Positions 1 to 7,953 of a DNA stretch of 64,000 nt are shown piece by piece. Each line of letters starts with the position of its first letter. Position 1 is the stretch's first letter. A program made the translations under genes and the position numbers. Source of the DNA: a bacterium (GTDB lineage: Bacteria > Planctomycetota > UBA1135 > UBA2386); contig JAUILN010000004.1 in NCBI GenBank assembly GCA_030432695.1, forward strand, positions 186,001 to 250,000, in the 5' to 3' direction. A model generated the notes under the pieces. That model ran no database searches, was not told the origin of the DNA, and was given only the letters and a program-made list of their open reading frames with translations.

Positions 1-539
1 GCGACCAGGAGCCGCGCTTCGACGTTGCCCGGGTCCATCTCCAACACCTTCTCGGCGGTGCGGCGCGTGTCCTCGTAGAGGAAGACCACGTGCGAGTCGA
101 AGTTGCCGCCGGCGCGCATCTGGTCGGCCTTCAGGTGGAAGGTCTTGGCCAGCATCGTCGCCACTTCGGGGGAGTCCGGGAACGCCGACCGTGCCTCGTC
201 GAGGAGGTCGAGGGCATCGTTGGCCTCGCCGGCCCGTCCCAGGTTGTCGGCGGCGTAGATCGCCCACTTCGGGATGCCCGGCTCCGCCGCGCGCAGCTCA
301 AGGTACAGCTTCGCGGCCTCGGCGTGGCGGCCCTCGCTCTCGGCCTTCGCGGCGGCGCGACGCAAGGCCCCGACGTCGACCTGCGGAACGGGATCCTGGG
401 GCGTTTCGACCGCGGGCGTCGGGTCGCCTCCGACCTGGACGGGCGGCTTCTCGTCCTGCGCGCGAAGTGCAGCGAGCGGGAGGGTCGCGGCGATGGCCAG
501 TGCGAGGACGCAGCGGGAGGCCGGAGTCGGATCGATCAT
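1..539 (-). CDS. Exported TPR-like protein, 3' part cut by window edge
   Basis: The reading frame starts at the ATG complementary to 537-539 and runs off the left edge, so only about 179 N-terminal residues are visible. It opens with a signal peptide (hydrophobic stretch ending LRAQ) and a proline-rich linker. Helical repeat-like segments follow, such as AAKLYLELRAAEPG and ALDLLDEARSAFPDSPE, typical of tetratricopeptide repeats that act as protein-protein scaffolds. It points the same way as the larger TPR lipoprotein upstream (stop at 624), 84 bases away, so the two may be co-transcribed. The partner and exact function cannot be told. TPR assignment is by repeat pattern; the missing C-terminus could carry another domain. 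Confidence 0.75.
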   Translation of the reverse strand, partial: MIDPTPASRCVLALAIAATLPLAALRAQDEKPPVQVGGDPTPAVETPQDPVPQVDVGALRRAAAKAESEGRHAEAAKLYLELRAAEPGIPKWAIYAADNLGRAGEANDALDLLDEARSAFPDSPEVATMLAKTFHLKADQMRAGGNFDSHVVFLYEDTRRTAEKVLEMDPGNVEARLLV

Positions 540-623
540 GTGGGGTCCAGTGGCGGTCACGTTTCGGCGGTGACCGCCCACGGGTAGGTCAGGCTCGGAG
601 GTGGGCAATCGGCTCGCGCGTGC

Positions 624-3600
624 TCAGCCGTCCTTGTCCTTCTCGAGCTGGTCGAGCCGGCTCAGGTGCTGCCGCGAACCGGGCCGACGGCGCCCGGGGT
701 GGTAGTCGAAGCTCTTCTCCAGGACCTCCCGAGCCTTCGCGTAGTCCTTGCTGAACTCGATGTGGAACAGGCCGAGGTTCTCGTAGGCGTCGCCCACCGC
801 CTCGGACAGGTTCTGCAGCTCGTCCGGATCCTCCGGCGGGTTCTCCTTCAGCTGCCGGTTGCCCATCTCGATCGAGTTCTCGAGCAGCTCGCGGGCGGTG
901 TCGAGTTCGCGCTTCAGGTGGTAGACCAGGATCAGCGCGCGGTCGTTGCTGAGCCGCACGTCCTCGGGCGAGTTCTGCTGCGCGCGTGTGTAGGCGGCGT
1001 AGCTCGCCTCGTAGTAGCGCATCGCGGCCTCTGCATCGCCCTCGCGGCGCTCCAGCTGGTTGCCGTAGTCGCGCGCCATCAGGCCGTGGTTGTTGGCGAT
1101 CTGCACGTCCTCGGGCAGAGCCTCGCCGGCCACGGCGTAGACCTCGCAGGTGGTCGCGAGATCACGCTGCTGGTAGTAGCGGTCGGCGACCAGCAGGACG
1201 CCACGGCGGATCGTGCTCCCCGAACCGAGGTCGCTCTCCGCGACGTCGGGACGGCTCGACAAGGCGTCGAGGAACGAGTCCTTGGCGCCCGCCAGGTCGT
1301 CGTTGGCGAGTTGCAGGTAGCCGCGTTGGCCCTTGCACAGCGCGATCCACACGTCGCAGCTCTCGGCGAAGCCGGCGTTGGCCTGCTTGGAGGCCTCGAA
1401 GTCGGCGATGGCGGAGTTCAGCGCCTCGATGCCCTTCTCGGCCTCGCCGCGGCTCCAGAGCTGGGTGCCCAGATCGAAGCCGGCGCGGCCGCGCCACCAC
1501 AGCTGGGTCGGGTCTTCGACGCCCTCGAGTTGCTTGACCACCGGTGCACTGGCGCCGAGCTGGGCCGCCAGCTCGACCATCGGACCGATCTGGTTCGGGT
1601 CCTTCTGGAACGCGCGGATCCGGATCGCCAGCGCGCGGCCGGCGGCGTCGGCCCACTGCTCGGTGGTGATCCAGAGCTGCGCGTCGGCTTCGCTCAGAGC
1701 GCCGTTGCCCTCGATCTGATCGAACGAGGTGCGCGCCATCTGCAGCAGGCTCTCGTCGTTCTCCGACGGCGTCGCCGACTTCTTCTCGATGTAGGCTCGC
1801 GCGGCGGCCCGAGCGCGCAGTGCATGAGCCTCGGCCAGGAACGCGTCGGGGGCGCCGCCCACCGAGCGGGTGTGGCTCAACAGGTCGTCGGCCTCCTTCG
1901 CGGCCTCGGCGTTGCGGCCGGTGGCGACCAGTGCCTTGCAGAGTTCGAGGCGCGGTTCGAGCGGCTCGCCGTCGAGGGTCACCGCGGCGCGGAGATGGCG
2001 GGTGGCGTCCTCGAACAGGCCGGCGACGAACGCCGCGTCACCGCCGTTGGCGGCCCGGTCCTCGGCGAAGCGCAGCGTGTACGTCCCGTACATCGCCTTG
2101 AACGGCGCGTGCTCGCGGAGTTCGACGGCCACCGGGTCGAGCTGTCCGAGCGCGCCCTCGAAGTCGCCGTCGGCCGCCAGCGGGCGGGCCTTCGCGGCGA
2201 CGGTGTTGAAGCGGGCCTGGCGCGCGGCGTCCTGCGGATCCTGCTGCCCACCGGCCTCGATGTGCCGGATCATCCGGCGCGCGTTGCGCTCCTGGTAGGG
2301 GTAGTAGTTGAGCGCCTTCTTCAGGAACGGCAGGGCCTCCTGGGGCTCGTGCAGGTTGTCGAGGTACATCTTGCCGAGGTTCTGCCAGGCGTCGCCCACG
2401 GCCTCCTCGACATCGTTGACCTCGGCGATCGGCGCGTCGCCCGGCAGCCGGTCGAGCTTCTCCTGACCCAGCTCGGCGGCGCGGCGGAACAGCTGCTCGG
2501 CGCGGTCGTACTCGCGGTTCAGGTGGTAGACGAGCATCAGGCCACAGTCGTTGACGATGCGCGCATCCTCCGGCGACAGCTCCACCGCCTTGCAGTAGTA
2601 GCGGTAGCTCTTCTCCCAGAGCTGCATCGCCTCACTCGAGCCAGCCTGCTGTTCGGCGGTGCTCGCGGATGCCTCGGCGGCACGCTTCGCGTCGTTCCAC
2701 ACCGCGACGCCCAGGTCGCGAGCCGACAACGCGGCGTTGTTGTAGAAGGCGCCGAAGCGGTCGGGGTGCTTCGCGAGGACCTCCTCGAAGAACTGCAGGC
2801 TATCGCGCAGCGAGTCGACCCCGCTGCCATCGCTGATGCGCTGGCCGATCAGGCTGAGGCCACCGAGGTAGTTGCCGCCGAACGAGTCGTAGACCCGTGG
2901 GTAGCCGTCGGCGCGGTACTCGGCCACCAGGGGCGTCGCGTCGTAGGCGGCCCAGAAGCTCCGCTTGGCCGCGTCGAGGTCACCCGAATCCAGCTGGATC
3001 CGACCGATCGACAGGTTGCAGATCGCGAGCCACTGAGCGGTGCCGTCGTGGTGGTCGGGCCGCATCCGGTCGTACTTCTCGTAGGTGGCCAGCGCTTCCC
3101 GGTAGCTCCCGAGCGCCGCCTCGAAGCTGGCGTCCTTGCGCTGCTTGTCGGCCAGGGCGACCTGCGCGCGGCCGAGATACCACAGTGTCGCGGTGCTGCT
3201 CGGCTGCTCCTTCAAGAGCCGCTCGTAGACGGTCACACAGTCCTGCTGCCAGCCACGGTCGAAGTAGAACTGCTGCAGTCCGTCGTGGATGGTGGTGTCG
3301 CTGGCGTCCGCCCGGACTCCGTCCTCCAACGCCTGGCGAGCACGCTCCTCCTGGTTGACCCACTGGTAGACCGCGGCCTCCTTCACCAGCGCCGCGGACG
3401 GCTTGGCGGTCATCTTCGCGGTCTTCAGGGTGCGGAGCACCGCGTTGGCCAGCTCCACCGTGTCGTCGCTCGGCCGGTCGATCTCCGAGGCGACCTCGAC
3501 CCGGCGCGCATCCACGAAGACCTGCATCTGGTTGTCGGCCGCGAGCAGGAGCATGTCGGCGACCTTGCCCTTCTCCGCGCCCTGCGCCTGGTAGAGCTGC

Positions 3601-4028
3601 GCTGCCTGCATCGCGTTCTCGAAGCCCGAGTCGAACTCGGAGATCAGCAGCTGACAGCGGGCCAGCATCTCCAGGGCCTCGGGATCCTGGGCGTTCTGGT
3701 CGAGCGCCAGTTCGAGGTTGTTGATCGCGTCTTGAAGGAACCACTGCGAGCCGTCGCGGCCCGATTGGAACAGCGCGAAGTTGCCGGCCGCCGCGACCTT
3801 TCGCGCTTCCCGGTTGTTGGGGTCGCTCTTCAGGATGTCGTCGGTCAGCGCGAGGCCGGCATCGAGTTCACCGCGCGCGATCATGCGCCGGGCCCGATCG
3901 ACCGGGCCGATGTTCGGGCCGGAACCGGTCTGCTCGGTAACGGCGGTCTCGGGAGTCTGGGCCCCCTGCTGTGCGGAGCAGGACAGGGCCGCGCCCGACA
4001 GCGCGAGAAGGATCGACTGCTTGATCAT
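624..4028 (-). CDS. Large TPR-repeat lipoprotein with internal duplication
   Basis: A 1134-residue protein. I chose the ATG at 4028 because it gives a short lipoprotein signal (MIKQSILLALSGAALSC) with a lipobox cysteine near residue 16; the longer open frame adds 63 residues of no visible signal character. Nearly all of the rest is tetratricopeptide-like helical repeats, suggesting a scaffold on the periplasmic face of a membrane. The protein looks like a duplication: residues about 350-588 and 905-1134 align, sharing blocks such as LVYHLNRE/LVYHLKRE, NDCGLMLVYHL/NDRALILVYHL and EAVGDAWQNLG/EAVGDAYENLG. No enzymatic motif is seen. It is divergent from the Mla operon with 176 bases between the starts. 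Confidence 0.85.
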   Translation of the reverse strand: MIKQSILLALSGAALSCSAQQGAQTPETAVTEQTGSGPNIGPVDRARRMIARGELDAGLALTDDILKSDPNNREARKVAAAGNFALFQSGRDGSQWFLQDAINNLELALDQNAQDPEALEMLARCQLLISEFDSGFENAMQAAQLYQAQGAEKGKVADMLLLAADNQMQVFVDARRVEVASEIDRPSDDTVELANAVLRTLKTAKMTAKPSAALVKEAAVYQWVNQEERARQALEDGVRADASDTTIHDGLQQFYFDRGWQQDCVTVYERLLKEQPSSTATLWYLGRAQVALADKQRKDASFEAALGSYREALATYEKYDRMRPDHHDGTAQWLAICNLSIGRIQLDSGDLDAAKRSFWAAYDATPLVAEYRADGYPRVYDSFGGNYLGGLSLIGQRISDGSGVDSLRDSLQFFEEVLAKHPDRFGAFYNNAALSARDLGVAVWNDAKRAAEASASTAEQQAGSSEAMQLWEKSYRYYCKAVELSPEDARIVNDCGLMLVYHLNREYDRAEQLFRRAAELGQEKLDRLPGDAPIAEVNDVEEAVGDAWQNLGKMYLDNLHEPQEALPFLKKALNYYPYQERNARRMIRHIEAGGQQDPQDAARQARFNTVAAKARPLAADGDFEGALGQLDPVAVELREHAPFKAMYGTYTLRFAEDRAANGGDAAFVAGLFEDATRHLRAAVTLDGEPLEPRLELCKALVATGRNAEAAKEADDLLSHTRSVGGAPDAFLAEAHALRARAAARAYIEKKSATPSENDESLLQMARTSFDQIEGNGALSEADAQLWITTEQWADAAGRALAIRIRAFQKDPNQIGPMVELAAQLGASAPVVKQLEGVEDPTQLWWRGRAGFDLGTQLWSRGEAEKGIEALNSAIADFEASKQANAGFAESCDVWIALCKGQRGYLQLANDDLAGAKDSFLDALSSRPDVAESDLGSGSTIRRGVLLVADRYYQQRDLATTCEVYAVAGEALPEDVQIANNHGLMARDYGNQLERREGDAEAAMRYYEASYAAYTRAQQNSPEDVRLSNDRALILVYHLKRELDTARELLENSIEMGNRQLKENPPEDPDELQNLSEAVGDAYENLGLFHIEFSKDYAKAREVLEKSFDYHPGRRRPGSRQHLSRLDQLEKDKDG

Positions 4029-4204
4029 GGGTGGTTCCAGGCCGCGGGAGGGGACCGCGGGGGGGTCAGGCTTGGACGGCGCCGCCCTGCGCAACCCGAA
4101 GGCCGCGGGGCGGAATTGTTCGCCGCCCAGACAACCGCGGCAAGGGTCGATCAAGGCGTCCGGCAGCAACTGCCGATCCGAACGACGGAACCTCTGTGTC
4201 TGCC

Positions 4205-5392
4205 ATGGCCCCCGCACCGAATCCCACGATCGACCAGCCGCTCGACGCCGTGCGCGTCGCAGGGTCCGATCCAGGTGCCGGATGTTCCGTCAGCGTTACG
4301 ACAAAAGCGGGGGTCACGACCGTCCGCACCGGTCCGGGACTGACCCGGAGCGCGGTTCGCGGGCTGGTGGATGCGGTGTCACGGAGCCTGAGGACCTGCC
4401 CGTCGCGCATCGTCCTCGACGTCGGCGCGGTCGACGACTTCGATTCGGCGGGCCTTGCTGGCCTGGTCGAGGCCCTACGCCTGGGGCGCGCCGCAGGGGT
4501 CGAGCTACGGCTTCGCGGCCTGTCGCAGGCGATGCTCGACTACTTCTCGCTGGTCTCGGTCGAGCGACTGACCGCGGCGGAACCCGGACCCGAGCCCCGC
4601 GGAATCCTGCGGCGCCTCGGTGCCCGCGCGTTGCCCGTCCTGGAATCGATGGCCACGGTCGGCCGACTCGGCGCGGACTGCGTGATGGCGGTTCTGGTCG
4701 ATCCCTGGCGTGGCCGCCGGCCGCGCATCGACCGCACGACCCACGAGTTCGACCATACGGCCGGGGGCGCCCTGCCGATCACCGGGCTGATCGGCTTCCT
4801 GCTCGGATTGATCCTGGCGATGCAGGCCTGGGTGCAGCTTCGGGCCTGGGCCGCCGAGCTGTACGTCGCCGACATGGTCGGCGTGTCCGTCGTCACCGAG
4901 ATCGGCCCTCTGATGACCGCGATCGTGCTGGCCGCGCGCTCGGCCAGTGCCAACGCCGCCCAGCTCGGATCGATGGTGGTCGGCGAAGAGGTCGACGCGC
5001 TTCGCCAGATGGGCATCGACCCGGTCCGCTTCCTGGTGGTGCCGAAGGTCGTGGCGCTGGCGCTCGCCGCGGTGGCGCTGTGCCTGATCTTCGACGGCGT
5101 GGCGATCGTGGGCGCGGCGCTGTTCGCGCGCGGCTTCGCCGACATCGGCTTCGTGGCGTTCGGCGAACGGCTGGAGCTGGCGCTCGGACTGCGTGACCTC
5201 GCCACTGCCGGCCTGAAGTGTTTGGCGTTCGGTGGCTGCGTCGGCGTCGTCGGTTGCGCCGAGGGACTGTCGGTGACCGGCGGCAGCGAGGGCGTGGGCC
5301 GGGCGACGACCCGCGCGGTGGTCTACTCGGTGTTCCTGATCATCGTGGTCGATGCGCTGTTCGTGACCCTGCAACGGATGGTGTTCGCATGA
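4205..5392 (+). CDS. mlaE: MlaE-type lipid ABC permease with N-terminal STAS domain
   Basis: This is the membrane permease of an Mla/MCE phospholipid transporter. The ATG at 4205 leaves a compact N-terminus. Residues about 30-120 form a STAS-like domain (IVLDVGAVDDFDSAGLAGLVEALR), the role played by the separate MlaB in E. coli. Residues about 150-395 are the MlaE permease, with several hydrophobic helices and the family's conserved stretches TEIGPLMTAIVLAARS, LGSMVVGEEVDALR and MGIDPVRFLVVPK. It overlaps the next gene by four bases (ATGA), so translation is probably coupled. STAS-permease fusions are known in this family. It should sit in the inner membrane with the ATPase encoded next. Confidence 0.93.
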   Translation: MAPAPNPTIDQPLDAVRVAGSDPGAGCSVSVTTKAGVTTVRTGPGLTRSAVRGLVDAVSRSLRTCPSRIVLDVGAVDDFDSAGLAGLVEALRLGRAAGVELRLRGLSQAMLDYFSLVSVERLTAAEPGPEPRGILRRLGARALPVLESMATVGRLGADCVMAVLVDPWRGRRPRIDRTTHEFDHTAGGALPITGLIGFLLGLILAMQAWVQLRAWAAELYVADMVGVSVVTEIGPLMTAIVLAARSASANAAQLGSMVVGEEVDALRQMGIDPVRFLVVPKVVALALAAVALCLIFDGVAIVGAALFARGFADIGFVAFGERLELALGLRDLATAGLKCLAFGGCVGVVGCAEGLSVTGGSEGVGRATTRAVVYSVFLIIVVDALFVTLQRMVFA

Positions 5393-6264
5393 GCCGCGCC
5401 GGCTGGGGAGACGCCGCGCAGCTCGCCGCATTGCAGGAGCTGCAGGCCGAGGGACTCACCCTCGACGCGCGCGGCAGCGACGACTTGATCCGCGCGGTCG
5501 CGGTCACCACCGTGTTCGGCGAGCGCACCGTGCTCGACGGCATCGATCTGGCGATCCGCCGCGGCGAGGTGTTCGTGTTGATGGGGCCCTCGGGCTGCGG
5601 CAAGACCACGATGCTGCGCCACCTCTGCGGCCTGCGCGCGCCGACCTTCGGCACCGTGTCGATCGGCGGCCGCGACATCCACGCGCTGCCCGCCGCCGAG
5701 CTGCACGCGCTGCGACTCCGCACTGGCATGGCGTTCCAGGGCGGTGCGTTGCTGGGCAGTCTCACGGTCGAGGAGAACGTCGCTCTACCGTTGCGCGAGA
5801 ACGCCGGCCGGCAGCTGCCGCGCGAGGTGATCCGCCAGGTGGCGCGTGCCAAGCTCGACATGGTCGGCCTCCTGCCGGCCGCCGAGCGCATGCCCGCCGA
5901 CCTGTCGGGCGGCATGTGCAAGCGCGCGGCGATCGCCCGCGCGATCGCCCTCGACCCGGAGATCGTGTTCCTCGACGAACCGACCGCCGGTCTCGACCCG
6001 ATCACCGCCGCCGGCATCGACAACCTGATCGTCAAGCTCAACGCGGTGTTCGGCATCACGATGGTCGTGGTCACCCACGACCTGCCCTCGGCCTACGCGA
6101 TCGCCGACCGGATGGCGGTGTTCTTCGATGGCCAGGTCGCCGCCTTCGGCACCAAGGACCAGGTCCTGGAGGCCGGCGATCCGCGGATCCGGGACTTCGT
6201 CGACCGGCGCATGCGCGACGCCGAGCGACCGGAGATCGACGTCGCGCGGCACATGATCCTGTGA
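5389..6264 (+). CDS. mlaF: MlaF-type lipid transport ABC ATPase
   Basis: The 291-residue ATPase subunit of the lipid transporter. The ABC motifs are intact: Walker A GPSGCGKT at residues 66-73, signature LSGGM at 172-176, Walker B IVFLDEP at 192-198 and the H-loop THD with His 230. The Q-loop region FQGGALLGSLTVEENV matches the MlaF subfamily. The start is fixed by the ATGA overlap with the permease gene; the first 34 or so residues precede the ABC core and are unassigned. It would power phospholipid movement at the inner membrane. The MCE gene begins within five bases of its stop, so this is clearly an operon. Confidence 0.94.
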   Translation: MSRAGWGDAAQLAALQELQAEGLTLDARGSDDLIRAVAVTTVFGERTVLDGIDLAIRRGEVFVLMGPSGCGKTTMLRHLCGLRAPTFGTVSIGGRDIHALPAAELHALRLRTGMAFQGGALLGSLTVEENVALPLRENAGRQLPREVIRQVARAKLDMVGLLPAAERMPADLSGGMCKRAAIARAIALDPEIVFLDEPTAGLDPITAAGIDNLIVKLNAVFGITMVVVTHDLPSAYAIADRMAVFFDGQVAAFGTKDQVLEAGDPRIRDFVDRRMRDAERPEIDVARHMIL

Positions 6265-6268
6265 GGTG

Positions 6269-7264
6269 ATGGTGGACCGGGCTGGCAAGGAGATCCGGGT
6301 GGGGCTGTTCGTCGCGCTGACGCTGGTCGTCTTCGTGGCGCTGGTCGGCGTGGTATCGGGCTCGTCGCTGCGGCGCGAACGGGCGCTGTATCGGGTGCGC
6401 TTCGAGGAGAGCGTCAAGGGCATGGTCCCGGGCGCGCGCGTGAACTTCCAAGGCGTGCCGATCGGCGCGGTGCGGGACATGCGCTTCGACGACGGCGGCA
6501 CGCTGGTCGAGATCGAGGTCGAACCCGGCAAGGCCGAGCTGCAGACGGTGACGCGGGCGCGGCTCGACCGGGCATGGGTCACCGGCCAGGTCACGATCGA
6601 ACTCGAGGGCTACGAGGCGGGCGCCGCGGAGCTGGTTCCCGGTGCGATGATCGACGCCGTCGGCAACCCGATCGACCAGCTCGCGGCGAGTCTGCCGGAG
6701 GTGATCGCGCGGGTCGACCAGACCCTGGTGACGACACAACGCGTGCTGCACCGAGCCGAGCAGGTGCTGAGCGCCGACAACCTGGTGCGCATCGAGCGGG
6801 GTCTTGCAGCGGCGGAGACCACGCTGGTGGCGCTGCCCCAGACCGTCGCCGAGCTGCGCGGCGAGGCTCGCGAGACACTGGCGGCGGGTCGGTCGTTGTT
6901 CGCGCGGACCGAGGCCGCGTTGGAGCACCTGGAGCCGGCGCTCGCAGAGGCGGCCGGCAGCGTCGACCGGAGTGTGGACCGCGGCGTCGCCGAACTCGCC
7001 GAGACCCTGGTGACCGCGCGCCGGTCGCTCGTGGCGGTCGAGGAGCTGGCACACCGTGTCCAGGGAATGGCCGATGCCGGCGAACGCCTGCTCGGCAGCA
7101 ACCAGCAACCGGTCCGGGCCTTCCTCGCCGAGGCGCGCGACGCGATGCGCGAGCTGCGGGTGCTGGCCCGTCAGCTCCAGGTGGCACCGTCGGGCCTGCT
7201 GTTCGGGGTCGACGCCGAGGAGATCACCGTGCCGGCCAGCCCGCCGGCAAGAGGGAGACGATGA
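6269..7264 (+). CDS. mlaD: MlaD/MCE-domain lipid carrier protein
   Basis: A 331-residue MCE-family protein. The ATG at 6269 is preceded directly by an in-frame GTG at 6266; either could initiate. One N-terminal membrane helix (residues about 10-30, VGLFVALTLVVFVALVGVV) anchors it. The MCE domain follows at about 38-115 (YRVRFEESVKGMVPGARVNF, GVPIGAV). In characterised systems MCE domains form a hexameric ring that channels lipids. The C-terminal 200 residues are alpha-helical and rich in Ala, Glu and Arg, like the elongated helical tails of PqiB or Mce proteins that bridge the periplasm. It lies third in the operon and overlaps the next start by four bases. Confidence 0.9.
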   Translation: MVDRAGKEIRVGLFVALTLVVFVALVGVVSGSSLRRERALYRVRFEESVKGMVPGARVNFQGVPIGAVRDMRFDDGGTLVEIEVEPGKAELQTVTRARLDRAWVTGQVTIELEGYEAGAAELVPGAMIDAVGNPIDQLAASLPEVIARVDQTLVTTQRVLHRAEQVLSADNLVRIERGLAAAETTLVALPQTVAELRGEARETLAAGRSLFARTEAALEHLEPALAEAAGSVDRSVDRGVAELAETLVTARRSLVAVEELAHRVQGMADAGERLLGSNQQPVRAFLAEARDAMRELRVLARQLQVAPSGLLFGVDAEEITVPASPPARGRR

Positions 7265-7884
7265 TGCGACTGCGAGCTGCGTTCACCATGCTGTGCTTCG
7301 CGGGCCTCGCGGCCTGTTCGAGCGTGACGGTGCCCGAGCACCACAGCTACCGTCTCGCGACTCCGCAGGTGGGCGTCGGGGCGAAGCCCGATGGCGGCGT
7401 GCTGCGGGTCGGTGGCCTCGAACTCGCGGCCGACCTCGCCGGCGACCGGCTGATGGTCGGTGACGGGCCGGTCAAGGTGATGGCCTACCGCCAGCACACC
7501 TGGGCGGGTCCGCTCGAGCGACTGGTAGGCGATGCGGTGGTGACCGGCCTGCGCCGATCCTGCGCGTTCGAGCAGGTGAAGACCGAGACCGCGCGCGGCG
7601 ACGAGGACCTGCAGCTCGACGGACGGGTCCTCGACTTCCACCAGACCGCGGGGCACGGCGCATGGCTCGGAACGGTGACCCTCGACCTGCAGCTGGTCGA
7701 CCGCGACGGTCGGCAGCTGCTCGGCGGGGAGTTCAGCGCCTCGACCGCGCTTCAGGGCGAGGGGCCGGAAGCCCTGGTGGTCGCGCTCTCGGAGTCGCTA
7801 GGAGTGGTGCTCGACGACTTCGTGGCCACCTGCGGGGATCGGGGTGTCTTCGTGCGCTCGATCGAAGCGGGGCCGGGGCGCTGA
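7261..7884 (+). CDS. PqiC-like ABC transport auxiliary lipoprotein
   Basis: A 207-residue lipoprotein closing the operon. The signal peptide carries a lipobox LAAC with the cysteine at about residue 19, after an ATG overlapping the MCE stop (ATGATG at 7261-7266). The mature part (YRLATPQVGVGAKPDGG, VLRVGGLELAADLAGDRLMV, YRQHTWAGPLERLVGDAV, LQLDGRVLDFHQ) matches the ABC-type transport auxiliary lipoprotein family (PqiC/DUF330), which attaches MCE assemblies to the outer membrane. The content therefore looks like a hybrid of the E. coli Mla and Pqi systems: permease, ATPase, one MCE protein and an outer-membrane lipoprotein, with no MlaC-like periplasmic shuttle beside it. Confidence 0.85.
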   Translation: MMRLRAAFTMLCFAGLAACSSVTVPEHHSYRLATPQVGVGAKPDGGVLRVGGLELAADLAGDRLMVGDGPVKVMAYRQHTWAGPLERLVGDAVVTGLRRSCAFEQVKTETARGDEDLQLDGRVLDFHQTAGHGAWLGTVTLDLQLVDRDGRQLLGGEFSASTALQGEGPEALVVALSESLGVVLDDFVATCGDRGVFVRSIEAGPGR

Positions 7885-7886
7885 GC

Positions 7887-7953
7887 CTGGACGCATGCAC
7901 GTCGGGCGCTGCTCTGGGTTGCAAAGTCCTGAGCTTTGTGATCCAAAGCATGC
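7887..7953. other. Short intergenic stretch with a weak hairpin
   Basis: Between the Mla operon and the radical SAM gene the sequence is less GC-rich. It contains a small stem (CAAAG paired with CTTTG around 7922-7939) and a GCATGCATGC run. The stem has no U-tract, so it is at best a weak terminator. Nothing else is recognisable. Confidence 0.25.

Noticed and set aside
666..4343. 1225-residue plus-strand frame opposite the TPR lipoprotein
   Set aside because: It mirrors the TPR gene, is Val/Leu/Arg-rich without domains, and follows the codon pattern of antisense shadow frames in high-GC DNA.
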